Below the pieces are notes generated by a model. It was given only the letters and a program-made list of their open reading frames with translations. It did no database searches and was not told the origin of the DNA. From NCBI GenBank assembly GCA_031285965.1, contig JAITVD010000040.1:1-63365 (forward strand): a stretch of DNA of 63,365 nucleotides, in the 5' to 3' direction. Of this stretch, positions 36,881-45,097 are shown one piece after another. The stretch's first letter is position 1. Each line of letters starts with the position of its first letter. The position numbers and the translations under genes are program-made. Origin of the DNA: Azoarcus sp. (GTDB lineage: Bacteria; Pseudomonadota; Gammaproteobacteria; Burkholderiales; Rhodocyclaceae).

Positions 36881-38137
36881 ATGAAGCGTGTTGATGATTT
36901 CCGCCTGCGGCTCGGCTCGCACGAATTGATTCCGATCATGGTGGGCGGCATGGGGGTCGATATTTCGACTTCCGCGCTGGCTGTCGAGGTGGCGCGTCTG
37001 GGCGGCATCGGCCATATTTCGGATGCGATGGTGCATACCGTCACTGATCGGCGCTTCCATACGCATTACGTCAAAGACCGCCTCAAGCAGTACAAATCCA
37101 ACGTCGGCAACCTCGATAAGTCGGTGGCGCAGTTCGACCTTGGGTTGCTTGCCGAGGCGACCCGCCTGCATGTCGGCAGCACGATGGAAGCCAAGCGCGG
37201 CGCGGGGCTAGTGTTCGTAAACTGCATGGAAAAGCTGACGATGAATAGCCCGCGCGAAACCTTGCGGGTGAGGCTGCGCTCGGCAATGGATGCGGGCATC
37301 GACGGCATTACTTTGGCAGCAGGGCTGCATCTTGGCTCGTTCGCGCTGATTCAGGACCACCCGAGGTTCCACGATGTCAAACTGGGCATCATCGTTTCTT
37401 CCTTGCGCGCCTTGCAGCTTTTTCTGAAGAAAAACGCGCGCGCCAGCGGCAGGCTGCCTGACTACATCGTGGTTGAAGGCCCGTTGGCGGGCGGGCATCT
37501 TGGTTTCGGGGCGGATGACTGGATGCGGTACGACCTTGCGTCCATCTTGGCGGAAATCCGAAACTGGCTGCAAGCGGAGAAGCTCGATATTCCGTTGATT
37601 CCCGCCGGGGGAATTTTTACGGGCGGCGCGGCGGCGCAATATCTGGAGCAAGGGGCGGCTGCCGTGCAGGTGGCGACCCGCTTTACCGTCACAAAAGAAT
37701 GCGGCTTGCCGGACGATGTGAAACAGGCTTATTTCCGGGCGACCGAAGACCAAATCGAAGTCAATAACGCCTCGCCGACGGGCTATCCGATGCGGATGAT
37801 AAAAGGCTGTCCCGCGCTGGGCAGCGGAACCCGCCCCAATTGCGAGGCGTTCGGCTACCTGCTTGACGCATCCGGGCATTGCCCGTATGCGGAAGCGTGG
37901 GAGCGGGAGCAGGCGAAACTGCCGGAAGGGCAAAAGATTAGGATTTGGGATAAAACCTGTCTATGCACGCATATGCGCAATTTCCACTGCTGGACTTGTG
38001 GCCACTATGCGTGGAGGCTTAAAGAAACCAGTTTGCGGGAATCGGGCGGCGATTACCGTTTGCTCAGCGTCGAGCATGTTTTCCGCGATTACCAATATAG
38101 CGTCGGCGAGCAAATCCAATTGCCTTTTCAGGATTGA
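36881..38137 (+). CDS. Nitronate monooxygenase-like flavoprotein with C-terminal Cys cluster
   Basis: The 418-aa product is a TIM-barrel FMN protein of the nitronate monooxygenase/2-nitropropane dioxygenase group: opening IPIMVGGMGVDISTSALAVE, VVEGPLAGGHLGFG, and the phosphate loop PAGGIFTGGAAAQYLEQGAA. The C-terminal ~100 residues carry seven Cys (including TCLCTHM and FHCWTCGH), suggesting a metal site or Fe-S cluster. This extension is not part of the smaller nitronate monooxygenases. The real substrate is uncertain; an FMN-dependent reductase is also possible. Confidence 0.85.
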   Translation: MKRVDDFRLRLGSHELIPIMVGGMGVDISTSALAVEVARLGGIGHISDAMVHTVTDRRFHTHYVKDRLKQYKSNVGNLDKSVAQFDLGLLAEATRLHVGSTMEAKRGAGLVFVNCMEKLTMNSPRETLRVRLRSAMDAGIDGITLAAGLHLGSFALIQDHPRFHDVKLGIIVSSLRALQLFLKKNARASGRLPDYIVVEGPLAGGHLGFGADDWMRYDLASILAEIRNWLQAEKLDIPLIPAGGIFTGGAAAQYLEQGAAAVQVATRFTVTKECGLPDDVKQAYFRATEDQIEVNNASPTGYPMRMIKGCPALGSGTRPNCEAFGYLLDASGHCPYAEAWEREQAKLPEGQKIRIWDKTCLCTHMRNFHCWTCGHYAWRLKETSLRESGGDYRLLSVEHVFRDYQYSVGEQIQLPFQD

Positions 38138-38228
38138 ACTCAATGGTTTTTCTAGAAAAAAGGCGGCATTATGGAGCTTGACGGGTGCTAGAATGCCTGC
38201 TTAGGCATTGGATGGTTCAGTGGTGAGA

Positions 38229-39191
38229 ATGGCAGTGGACAGGAACGAGAACGGTATCTTGGAAGTCTCTGGGCAAGCGGGCAAAGTGGTTGTGTTTGCC
38301 GATTTGACTGGCAGCACAAAATTGTTCGAGTCCCAAGGCAACACCATCGCCACTCAGATAGTGACCCATTGCACCCAAATGCTTGGCAAGCATTTCGTCC
38401 AGGCGGGGGGGCGCGTCGTCAAATTCCTAGGTGATGGCCTGCTCGTGCTGTTTGACCAGAGCGATGACGCTGTCGACGCGGCGTCCCACACCCGCGACGT
38501 GCTTTACGAGTGCAACATGGAGCACTTCGACAACACGAATACGCCGCTGGGGCTGAAAGTTGGAATCGAATTCGGCTCCGTCATCGAACAGCGCGGCGAT
38601 TGCTACGGCGACGCGGTCAATGTCGCGGCGCGTCTCGGCGACCGCGCCGAGTCCAATGAAATCCTCCTCGGCGAATCTCTGTACTCCCGCTTGCCTGAAT
38701 CGAAGCGCCATCTTTGCACGAGCATCGACCGTATCACCATCAAGGGCAAAGTGGGGCTTTTCAGGGTATGGCGCTTTGATTGGCGGCATACGGCGGAGAC
38801 CACGATCACCGGCCCGCTCGACCTGCTCAACGAACGTCTGGGCATGGCATCGACGCAGAAAGCCAACATTGATGCCAACGGTCGGCATGTGCAGCTTCTG
38901 CCCACCAGCGGCGCGCTTGTCATCGGGCGCAGCGAAAGCTGCGGGCTGGTCATCGACGACAGGCGGGTATCGCGCCGTCATGCCCGCATAGAGTGGGTTG
39001 GCGGTCAGTGTACGCTGACCGATTTCAGCACCAACGGGACTTGGGTGAAGTTCGGGCGCAAAACCGAATTGGTCATCCTGAAACGCGACCGCTGCGTGCT
39101 GCATGGAGAGGGCATGATCGGCCTGGGAGTGGCTCCCGATGACCTATCCATAGCGACATTCAATTTCCAGATCGTCAGCGAAGACGAGTGA
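38229..39191 (+). CDS. Class III nucleotide cyclase fused to FHA domain
   Basis: Residues ~15-185 are a class III cyclase domain: first metal Asp in VVVFADLTGSTKLFE, second in VVKFLGDGLLVLF, and the transition-state Asn/Arg in GDAVNVAARLGDRA. All look intact, so cAMP or cGMP synthesis is plausible. Residues ~230-320 form an FHA phosphothreonine-binding domain (LVIGRSESCGLVIDD, RRVSRRHARIEW, STNGTWVKFG). The start at 38229 (MAVDRNENGILEVSG) is preferred; a GTG at 38223 and a TTG at 38208 are alternatives. A small 7-bp hairpin (38192-38209) lies in the leader. A link to Ser/Thr kinase signalling is inferred. Confidence 0.88.
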   Translation: MAVDRNENGILEVSGQAGKVVVFADLTGSTKLFESQGNTIATQIVTHCTQMLGKHFVQAGGRVVKFLGDGLLVLFDQSDDAVDAASHTRDVLYECNMEHFDNTNTPLGLKVGIEFGSVIEQRGDCYGDAVNVAARLGDRAESNEILLGESLYSRLPESKRHLCTSIDRITIKGKVGLFRVWRFDWRHTAETTITGPLDLLNERLGMASTQKANIDANGRHVQLLPTSGALVIGRSESCGLVIDDRRVSRRHARIEWVGGQCTLTDFSTNGTWVKFGRKTELVILKRDRCVLHGEGMIGLGVAPDDLSIATFNFQIVSEDE

Positions 39192-39217
39192 CGCGCAGGC
39201 GCGGCGGGTTCAGCCGC

Positions 39218-40366
39218 TCACGCCGTATTGGTCCACCTGAAGATAAAGGAATCGCCCAGATTGCGGCTGGCGGTGGCGATTTCTTCAAAGCCGTCGACCA
39301 CATTGCGGAAAACATTGATGAGGTTCGGGTCAAAATGTTTGCCGCTGCCATCCAGAATGATTGACCTTGCCACGTCGAGCGGCATTTCATCCTTATAGGG
39401 ACGGGCGGAAATCAATGCGTCATAAACATCGGCAATCGCCATCAAGCGGCCTTGCAGCGGGATGTCTTCGCCCGCCAGCCCATGCGGGTAGCCCGATCCG
39501 TCCCATTTTTCGTGGTGGTAGCCTGCGAAACGTTTTGCGTGGTGGAGGAAGTTGTCCTCATGGGCGGCGTGTCGGGTTTCCTGCTCGATTCTTTCAATGG
39601 CATCTACCCCGCGAGCCGAGTGTGTTTTCATAATCTCGAATTCTTCCGGTGTCAGTTTTCCGGGTTTATTCAGGATGATGTCGCTGATGGCGATTTTCCC
39701 TACATCATGGAGTTGCGCGGAAGGGATGAGGAAAGTCAAATCCCAGTTTGAGATTTCGTCAAGATAAATCCCGTCATCCAGCATTTTCTGGACGAGAAGC
39801 TCCAGATATTGCTGCGTGCGCGCAATGTGGCTTCCGGTCTTATGGTCGCGGAACTCAACCAATTCGGCCATGACGTTCAGGATGGCGAACTGCATCTGTA
39901 TGATTTGTTTTGCTTTTTGGTCTACTTTGTGCATCAGGTTGGAATTGAGTTTTTTCAGTTCCTTTTCCTGCGTGGCAATGAGCAGATGATTTTCAATCCG
40001 CCGCAACAGCAGGGGCGGAGAAAAGGGTTTGGTGACGTAGTCGATCGCGCCGAGCGCCAGCCCTTCCAGTTCGCTGCCGTCATCGGTGCGGGCGGTGACG
40101 AAAATGACCGGAATGTCGGACAGGCGTTTGTCGGATTTCAACCGTTTGATGGCCTCATAGCCGCTTATCCCTGGCATTTCAATATCGAGCAGGATGAGGT
40201 CGGGAGTAATCTTTTCCAGCAGATTGAACAGCACCGCGCCCGAAGGGATGGCGTAGGTGTCGTAATGCCCCCGGAGAATGTTGCGGGCGATATTCAGGGT
40301 GGTCACGTTGTCGTCGACCATGACAATGGTCTGGCGACGGACGGCAGGCATGGTTTGTTCCGTCAT
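39218..40366 (-). CDS. HD-GYP response regulator (c-di-GMP phosphodiesterase)
   Basis: The 382-aa product has a receiver domain (TIVMVDDNVTTLNIARNIL, acceptor Asp in LILLDIEMPGISGYEA, Lys in TKPFSP), a linker helix, and an HD-GYP domain: HIARTQQYLELL, LHDVGKIAI, HHEKWDGSGYPHGL and IADVYDAL. It should break down cyclic-di-GMP under control of phosphorylation. Its ATG overlaps the stop of the hybrid kinase upstream (ATGA), so that kinase is the obvious partner. Confidence 0.93.
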   Translation of the reverse strand: MTEQTMPAVRRQTIVMVDDNVTTLNIARNILRGHYDTYAIPSGAVLFNLLEKITPDLILLDIEMPGISGYEAIKRLKSDKRLSDIPVIFVTARTDDGSELEGLALGAIDYVTKPFSPPLLLRRIENHLLIATQEKELKKLNSNLMHKVDQKAKQIIQMQFAILNVMAELVEFRDHKTGSHIARTQQYLELLVQKMLDDGIYLDEISNWDLTFLIPSAQLHDVGKIAISDIILNKPGKLTPEEFEIMKTHSARGVDAIERIEQETRHAAHEDNFLHHAKRFAGYHHEKWDGSGYPHGLAGEDIPLQGRLMAIADVYDALISARPYKDEMPLDVARSIILDGSGKHFDPNLINVFRNVVDGFEEIATASRNLGDSFIFRWTNTA

Positions 40367-42468
40367 ATCGTTTCCCCTAGGGCTTCCCGCTTCCATTTTG
40401 AGAGCCGTTCCTGTATGGCGATGTATTCCATCTGGCTGGTTTTTTCGTGCAGCCAGTTGACGAGTTCCGCTTGTGTTTCGTATTCAAAACATTCAAGCGA
40501 TTTCAAGGTTTCTTCCATTTCATCTATCTTGAAATTTGCGGCGGCGGACTGCATCCGTTCCAGCAGCGTTTCATCAGGCGCATGCCGAATTGGTTTTTCT
40601 TCTGTTTCGGGTGCGTTGGCACGCAGAAAGCCAGTCAGCGTATTTAATAGTTTCCGGGTGTTTTCAACAAAGAGAGGAGTGTTCCGGTTCACGATCTGCA
40701 AGTCGCCCGCTTTTGCGGCGTGTTCGAGTTCTTCGGCCTGTTTGGCGATTTCACGCGCTTCGATGGCATAGCTGCTGCCCTTGATGCCGTGAACGTGGAT
40801 TGCGTAATCGGAAAGCGTCTCGGCAGTAACGTGGCTGATCGTATTGATGAGGTGAGCCGTGTTGTCGACATACGAACGGAGAACGGAAAGATAAACGTCC
40901 CGATCCCCGGAGAAATAGTCCAGCCCCGCTTGCCAGTCGATGCCTTCTATTGAAGCGGCTTTCCCTTCTTCGCCTTTCTGCCGTGCTTCAGCGTGGCTTG
41001 CCGACATGGAAGCGGGCAGAGCGCCCGCTTTATTTTCCTGTTCTTTGTCGCGTACCCATTGCCGGAGAATAGCGTCCATCCTGGCGACATCGACTGGCTT
41101 GCTCAAGAAAGCCTGAAAGCCCTTTTTCAGGAATTTCTCCTCGTTGCCGACAATGGCGTTGGCGGTCAGGGCGATGATGGGGATGTTCATAGCGTAATTG
41201 CTGCCGATCTCTTCCCGGATGATGCGCGTCGCTTCGATACCGTCCATTTCCGGCATCATGTGGTCCATGAAGATAGCGTTGTAAATGACTGTTTCGCTGC
41301 GTATGCGCTTGATGGCTTCCGTGCCGCTGGTCACGCAGTCGACCTGCATCCCGTAGGGTTTCAGAATGCCTTTGGCAATATCGAGGTTGGTTGGCACGTC
41401 GTCTACGATGAGCAGCTTTGCGTAGGGCATTGGGATGCGCGTAAATTTCATGGCGCGGAGGCGCTTGTTCGTCGTGTAGTTTTTGCCATCCACGTTCTTC
41501 AGGGATTTGACGATGTCCACGCCGATGGAGGGAGAGGGCACGTATTTTTGCTGGATGCGCACGGTAAACGTCGTGCCCTTGCCGTAGGCGCTGGACACCG
41601 AGATGGAGCCGTTCATGGCTTCTACCATGCGGCGGGTGATGGCAAGCCCAAGCCCCGAGCCATGCGTCTTGCGTTTGTCTTTGAAATTTTGGCCGCTATA
41701 GCTGGAGAACAGCTTTCCGAGTTCTTCTTCGCGGATGCCAGAGCCGGTGTCCTTAATGCTGCTGATGAGCCAGACCTTGTCCGCGTCCCGCTCCCAGTTG
41801 ATTGACCACTCGATGCTTCCTTTGTCCGTGTAATTGCAGGCGTTGCTCAACAGATTGTTGAAAATCTGCTTGACCCGCAGTTCGTCGCCGACCAACTTTG
41901 ACGGGATGGCCTCGTCAATCATTACCTGGAAGCTGACGGGCTTTTCCGCAATCCGCAGCCTGTTCAGGCTTTGGATGTCGTTAATCATGCTCGGCACGTC
42001 GTATTCGGACAGGATTAGCTCGAATTTCGCGGATTCGATTCTGGAAATATCGAGGATGTCATTGACGATGCTTAAAAGCGTCATGCCGGAGCCATATATT
42101 TTTTCAAGGTTGTCGGCAACTTCCTTCGGGAGGCTGTTTCCGTACAGCATCAGCTCGCTCAGGCCAATGATGGCGTTGAGAGGAGTGCGCATTTCATGGC
42201 TGGTATGGGTCAGGAAGTTGCTCTTTGCCGCCGAAGCGTCCTCGGCGGCCTGCTTCAGTTGACGAAGCGCCTCAAATGGGCGGGCGATAATCGTCGCGGC
42301 CAGAAACGCCAAGCCCCCCCCGATTGTCAGGATGAGGACGCCAGAGGCCAGCAGCCCTTGCTTGCTCAGGCTGTCCTGAACGGAAAAAAGCCCTGCCAGC
42401 AAGCCCGCTACGGTAATGATTGCAGCGACGGCAACGATGATGAGCAGCGCCGTTGTTCTGATTTTCAA
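40363..42468 (-). CDS. Hybrid sensor histidine kinase with receiver and HPt domains
   Basis: The 701-aa membrane protein has two N-terminal helices (about residues 7-28 and 38-62) with almost no periplasmic loop, so it probably senses an internal or membrane signal. It then has HisKA (SHEMRTPLNAIIGLSELM) and HATPase (GSGLGLAITRRMVEAMNG). A receiver (LLIVDDVPTNLDIAKGIL; acceptor Asp in AIFMDHMMPEMDG) and a C-terminal HPt (HVHGIKGSSYAIEA) follow. The full phosphorelay can end on the receiver of the HD-GYP protein encoded by the overlapping downstream gene. Confidence 0.94.
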   Translation of the reverse strand: MKIRTTALLIIVAVAAIITVAGLLAGLFSVQDSLSKQGLLASGVLILTIGGGLAFLAATIIARPFEALRQLKQAAEDASAAKSNFLTHTSHEMRTPLNAIIGLSELMLYGNSLPKEVADNLEKIYGSGMTLLSIVNDILDISRIESAKFELILSEYDVPSMINDIQSLNRLRIAEKPVSFQVMIDEAIPSKLVGDELRVKQIFNNLLSNACNYTDKGSIEWSINWERDADKVWLISSIKDTGSGIREEELGKLFSSYSGQNFKDKRKTHGSGLGLAITRRMVEAMNGSISVSSAYGKGTTFTVRIQQKYVPSPSIGVDIVKSLKNVDGKNYTTNKRLRAMKFTRIPMPYAKLLIVDDVPTNLDIAKGILKPYGMQVDCVTSGTEAIKRIRSETVIYNAIFMDHMMPEMDGIEATRIIREEIGSNYAMNIPIIALTANAIVGNEEKFLKKGFQAFLSKPVDVARMDAILRQWVRDKEQENKAGALPASMSASHAEARQKGEEGKAASIEGIDWQAGLDYFSGDRDVYLSVLRSYVDNTAHLINTISHVTAETLSDYAIHVHGIKGSSYAIEAREIAKQAEELEHAAKAGDLQIVNRNTPLFVENTRKLLNTLTGFLRANAPETEEKPIRHAPDETLLERMQSAAANFKIDEMEETLKSLECFEYETQAELVNWLHEKTSQMEYIAIQERLSKWKREALGETI

Positions 42469-42760
42469 AATGCCCGCCTCCTCAGCGACTAGGCATCTTG
42501 GGGCGAACCCGATGCTTAGTCAGATATTCCCGGATTGATGTGCATCGGGAAGAGAGCCATTGCGCATCTCGTCATCGCAAGCACATTTATAACATTTTGT
42601 CAATTAGTATAAATACGATAACTCAAGGGTATTTTACTAACGTTAGGCAGTGAGGGCGTGATTTTTGTCACAGAAACGGCATTGGGTATGGGTTGGATGC
42701 TGAAAAATGCAGATTTTGCACGGACGGCTTCCGTGTTTTGCCGGACGCATAAACTACAAA

Positions 42761-42795
42761 CCCCTCGCTGCGTACCCGAGAGCCGCAGCGAGGGG
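42761..42795 (-). terminator. Terminator after tolC
   Basis: A perfect 12-bp stem (42761-42772 / 42784-42795) with an 11-nt loop, followed on the minus strand by TTTGTAGTTT, about 30 nt after the tolC stop. The rest of the gap 42469-42823 is the AT-rich upstream region of the hybrid kinase; I see no gene in it. Confidence 0.8.
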
Positions 42796-42823
42796 GAATA
42801 ATGGCCGTGCCAGTCTTGTTTGT

Positions 42824-44278
42824 TTATTCGCTGTTGGCGAACGAGCGGCGTGTGCCGGACAGGGGCTGTGTGCTGGAGGCGGTGTTTTGCGTTTCCAGCA
42901 GGGCGTTGATGGCGCGAACATCTTCTTCGCTTAAGGTTCCGACCGCAGCTTTCAGCCGCAATTGAGCCAGCAGGGTGTCGTAGCGGGCACGGGAAAGTTT
43001 TTGCACGGTTTCCGCAAGCTGGCTTTGGGCGTTGAGAACGTCGATATTGATGCGCACGCCCACCTTGTAGCCCAGCCGATTGGATTCGAGCGATGAGGCG
43101 GATGACACTTTCGCCGCTTCAAGCGCCTGCACTTGCGCCATGCCGCTGGTTACGCCCAGATAGGCTTCACGCGCCGCCAGTGCTGCGGCGCGCCGGGCTT
43201 CTTCGAGGTCGGAGTCGGCCTTGAGCTTGAGCGCCGCCGTTTCGCGTGTGCGGGAGGAGACGTAGCCGCCCTGATAAAGAGGAATGTCGAGCATTACGCC
43301 GACCACGCTGCCTTCGTTGCGCTCAACCGTGGCCGAAGGGCGGGTATCGCGCCCATAGCTTGCCACTAGGTCCAGTGTCGGCAGATGTCCCGCCCGCGCC
43401 CGAAGGTGCTCGCGCCCCGCGATTTCACGGAGCAGGGCTTTGGACTGTACGCCGTAATGGTTTTTCTCGGCGGTCTCCACCCACGAATTGATGCTGTTCG
43501 GCTGGGGGGGGGAGATCATGACGCCGGGCTTGAAGCCCGCCAATTCGTCGGGCGAGTGGCCAATGATGCGCGCCAATGCTTCCAGCGAGACATCCAGCGT
43601 GTTGCGGGCGGCGATTTCCTGCGCCGAGGCAAGGTCGAAACGGGATTGCGCTTCATGCACGTCCGTTACCGTTACCGTGCCGACTTTGAAGCTGGTGCGG
43701 GCCAGTTCAAGCTGCTCGGCGGCAGCGGTGCGCAGTTGCACGATGGCGCGTAGCGAGTCCCTCGCGTTCAGGACATCGAAATAGGCTTCCGCCGTGCGCA
43801 GGATTAAATCCTGCGTTTCTTGGCTGAAAATGTTGTCGGCCAGTTCGGTCTGTAATTCGCCTTCCTTGTATTGATGCCAGTTCTGCAACCGAACCAAAGG
43901 GGCGTTCAGTTGCACCGCATAGCTGTTGCTGCTGTAGCGGTAGTTTGTCGCTTGGCTGGGAACGGGGGTTTTAGGAGTGACATCGAAGTCGTTCCGTAGC
44001 GCATCGGCGGAGACGCCCAGTGTTGGCAGCAGTGCGCTTCGCCCTTGTATGCGTTTTTCTTGGTCGGCTTCGTGCTGCGCGCGCGAAGCGGAGTATTGGG
44101 CATCATGGGCAAGGGCGTCAAAGTAGACCTGAAGCAGGTCGGCAGCGCATGCGCCATTTGCCGTCAGCATGAATCCTGCCGCCAGGAAGGCGCGTGCGAG
44201 CGATTTGCGGCGAACCCCGAAACATATCGAAGCATTCCTGGTCGGGAGGTCAGGGCGGTTAGGAGCGAGAGAAGTCAC
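42824..44278 (-). CDS. tolC: TolC-family outer-membrane channel
   Basis: TolC forms the outer-membrane duct for type I secretion and drug efflux. The 484-aa product has a long N-terminus with a signal segment (about residues 25-45, AFLAAGFMLTANGACAAD) and two OEP repeats, the first with LDLVASYGRDTRPSATV and the second with NRLGYKVGVRINIDVLNAQSQ. The pcm stop lies 9 nt upstream, so the two form an operon, the usual neighbour pair in betaproteobacteria. A second TolC-like gene is at 48559. Confidence 0.93.
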   Translation of the reverse strand: MTSLAPNRPDLPTRNASICFGVRRKSLARAFLAAGFMLTANGACAADLLQVYFDALAHDAQYSASRAQHEADQEKRIQGRSALLPTLGVSADALRNDFDVTPKTPVPSQATNYRYSSNSYAVQLNAPLVRLQNWHQYKEGELQTELADNIFSQETQDLILRTAEAYFDVLNARDSLRAIVQLRTAAAEQLELARTSFKVGTVTVTDVHEAQSRFDLASAQEIAARNTLDVSLEALARIIGHSPDELAGFKPGVMISPPQPNSINSWVETAEKNHYGVQSKALLREIAGREHLRARAGHLPTLDLVASYGRDTRPSATVERNEGSVVGVMLDIPLYQGGYVSSRTRETAALKLKADSDLEEARRAAALAAREAYLGVTSGMAQVQALEAAKVSSASSLESNRLGYKVGVRINIDVLNAQSQLAETVQKLSRARYDTLLAQLRLKAAVGTLSEEDVRAINALLETQNTASSTQPLSGTRRSFANSE

Positions 44279-44287
44279 GATGAGAGC

Positions 44288-44941
44288 CTAGAAATTGAAT
44301 ATGGGCATTTGCGGGACGTGCCGCAGCATTGGCACGACTGTTTCAAACAGAGCGGGCGGTTGATCCGCTTTTTTGCTACTACGTAATATTACACATGCTT
44401 TCATCGCGGGGGAAGCTCCCGTGAAAGCGAACAGGCAGCCTTCGGGCTTGAGCTGCAAAAGCAGTTCCTCCGGGATTTCGGGCAGCCCGCCGGAGACGAC
44501 GATCACATCATATGGCGCTTGCGTATACCAGCCTTGGGAGGCGTCGCCTTCTTCTACGGTTACGTTGCTGACGCCATTGTTCGAGAGGTTGTTGCGCGCA
44601 AATTTTGCAAGTTCCGGGTCGATTTCGATGGTGTGGACGTGATCCGCGTTGGCGGCGAGCAGGGCGGCAAAATAACCGCTGCCCGTGCCGACTTCCAGTA
44701 CCGACTTAGTATGTTGGGTTCCAATGGTCTGAAGGATGCGCCCTTCGATAGCTGGCTTGAGCATGACTTGCCCGCAGGGCAGCGGAATTTCAATGTCGGC
44801 AAAAGCGAGCGGGCGCATTTCGGGCGGCACGTAGTCTTCGCGCCGTACCGTCATCAACAGTTGGCGCACACCCGGATCTACCACGCCATAAGGGCGAATC
44901 TGCTGCTCGATCATGTTGAAACGCGCGTGTTCAAAGTTCAT
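44288..44941 (-). CDS. pcm: Protein-L-isoaspartate O-methyltransferase family protein
   Basis: The 217-aa product matches the PIMT family that repairs isoaspartyl residues with S-adenosylmethionine, in the short version found beside tolC. From the ATG at 44941 (MNFEHARFNMIEQQIRPYGV) it shows motif I VLEVGTGSGYFAALLA and IEIDPELAKFARNNL. The N-terminal substrate-side region is shorter than in E. coli Pcm, so repair activity is not certain. Coupled to tolC. Confidence 0.88.
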   Translation of the reverse strand: MNFEHARFNMIEQQIRPYGVVDPGVRQLLMTVRREDYVPPEMRPLAFADIEIPLPCGQVMLKPAIEGRILQTIGTQHTKSVLEVGTGSGYFAALLAANADHVHTIEIDPELAKFARNNLSNNGVSNVTVEEGDASQGWYTQAPYDVIVVSGGLPEIPEELLLQLKPEGCLFAFTGASPAMKACVILRSSKKADQPPALFETVVPMLRHVPQMPIFNF

Positions 44942-45035
44942 CGCATCCTTCCTGTAAATGAGTACGTCATGACAAATGCACACCGCATGGCACGGCGGCT
45001 ATTTTAGGGAAATTCGAGATGCGCGTCACTCTCCC

Positions 45036-45066
45036 ACGCCCGCTTCCCGTGCGGAAGAGCGGGCGT
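45036..45066 (-). terminator. Candidate terminator between lapD and pcm
   Basis: ACGCCCGCT and AGCGGGCGT pair over 9 bp with further inner pairing. There is no clear T-tract, so termination may be partial. Confidence 0.4.
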
Positions 45067-45097
45067 AAAGACTAACTAGAATGGCGCTCCCTTTGCG

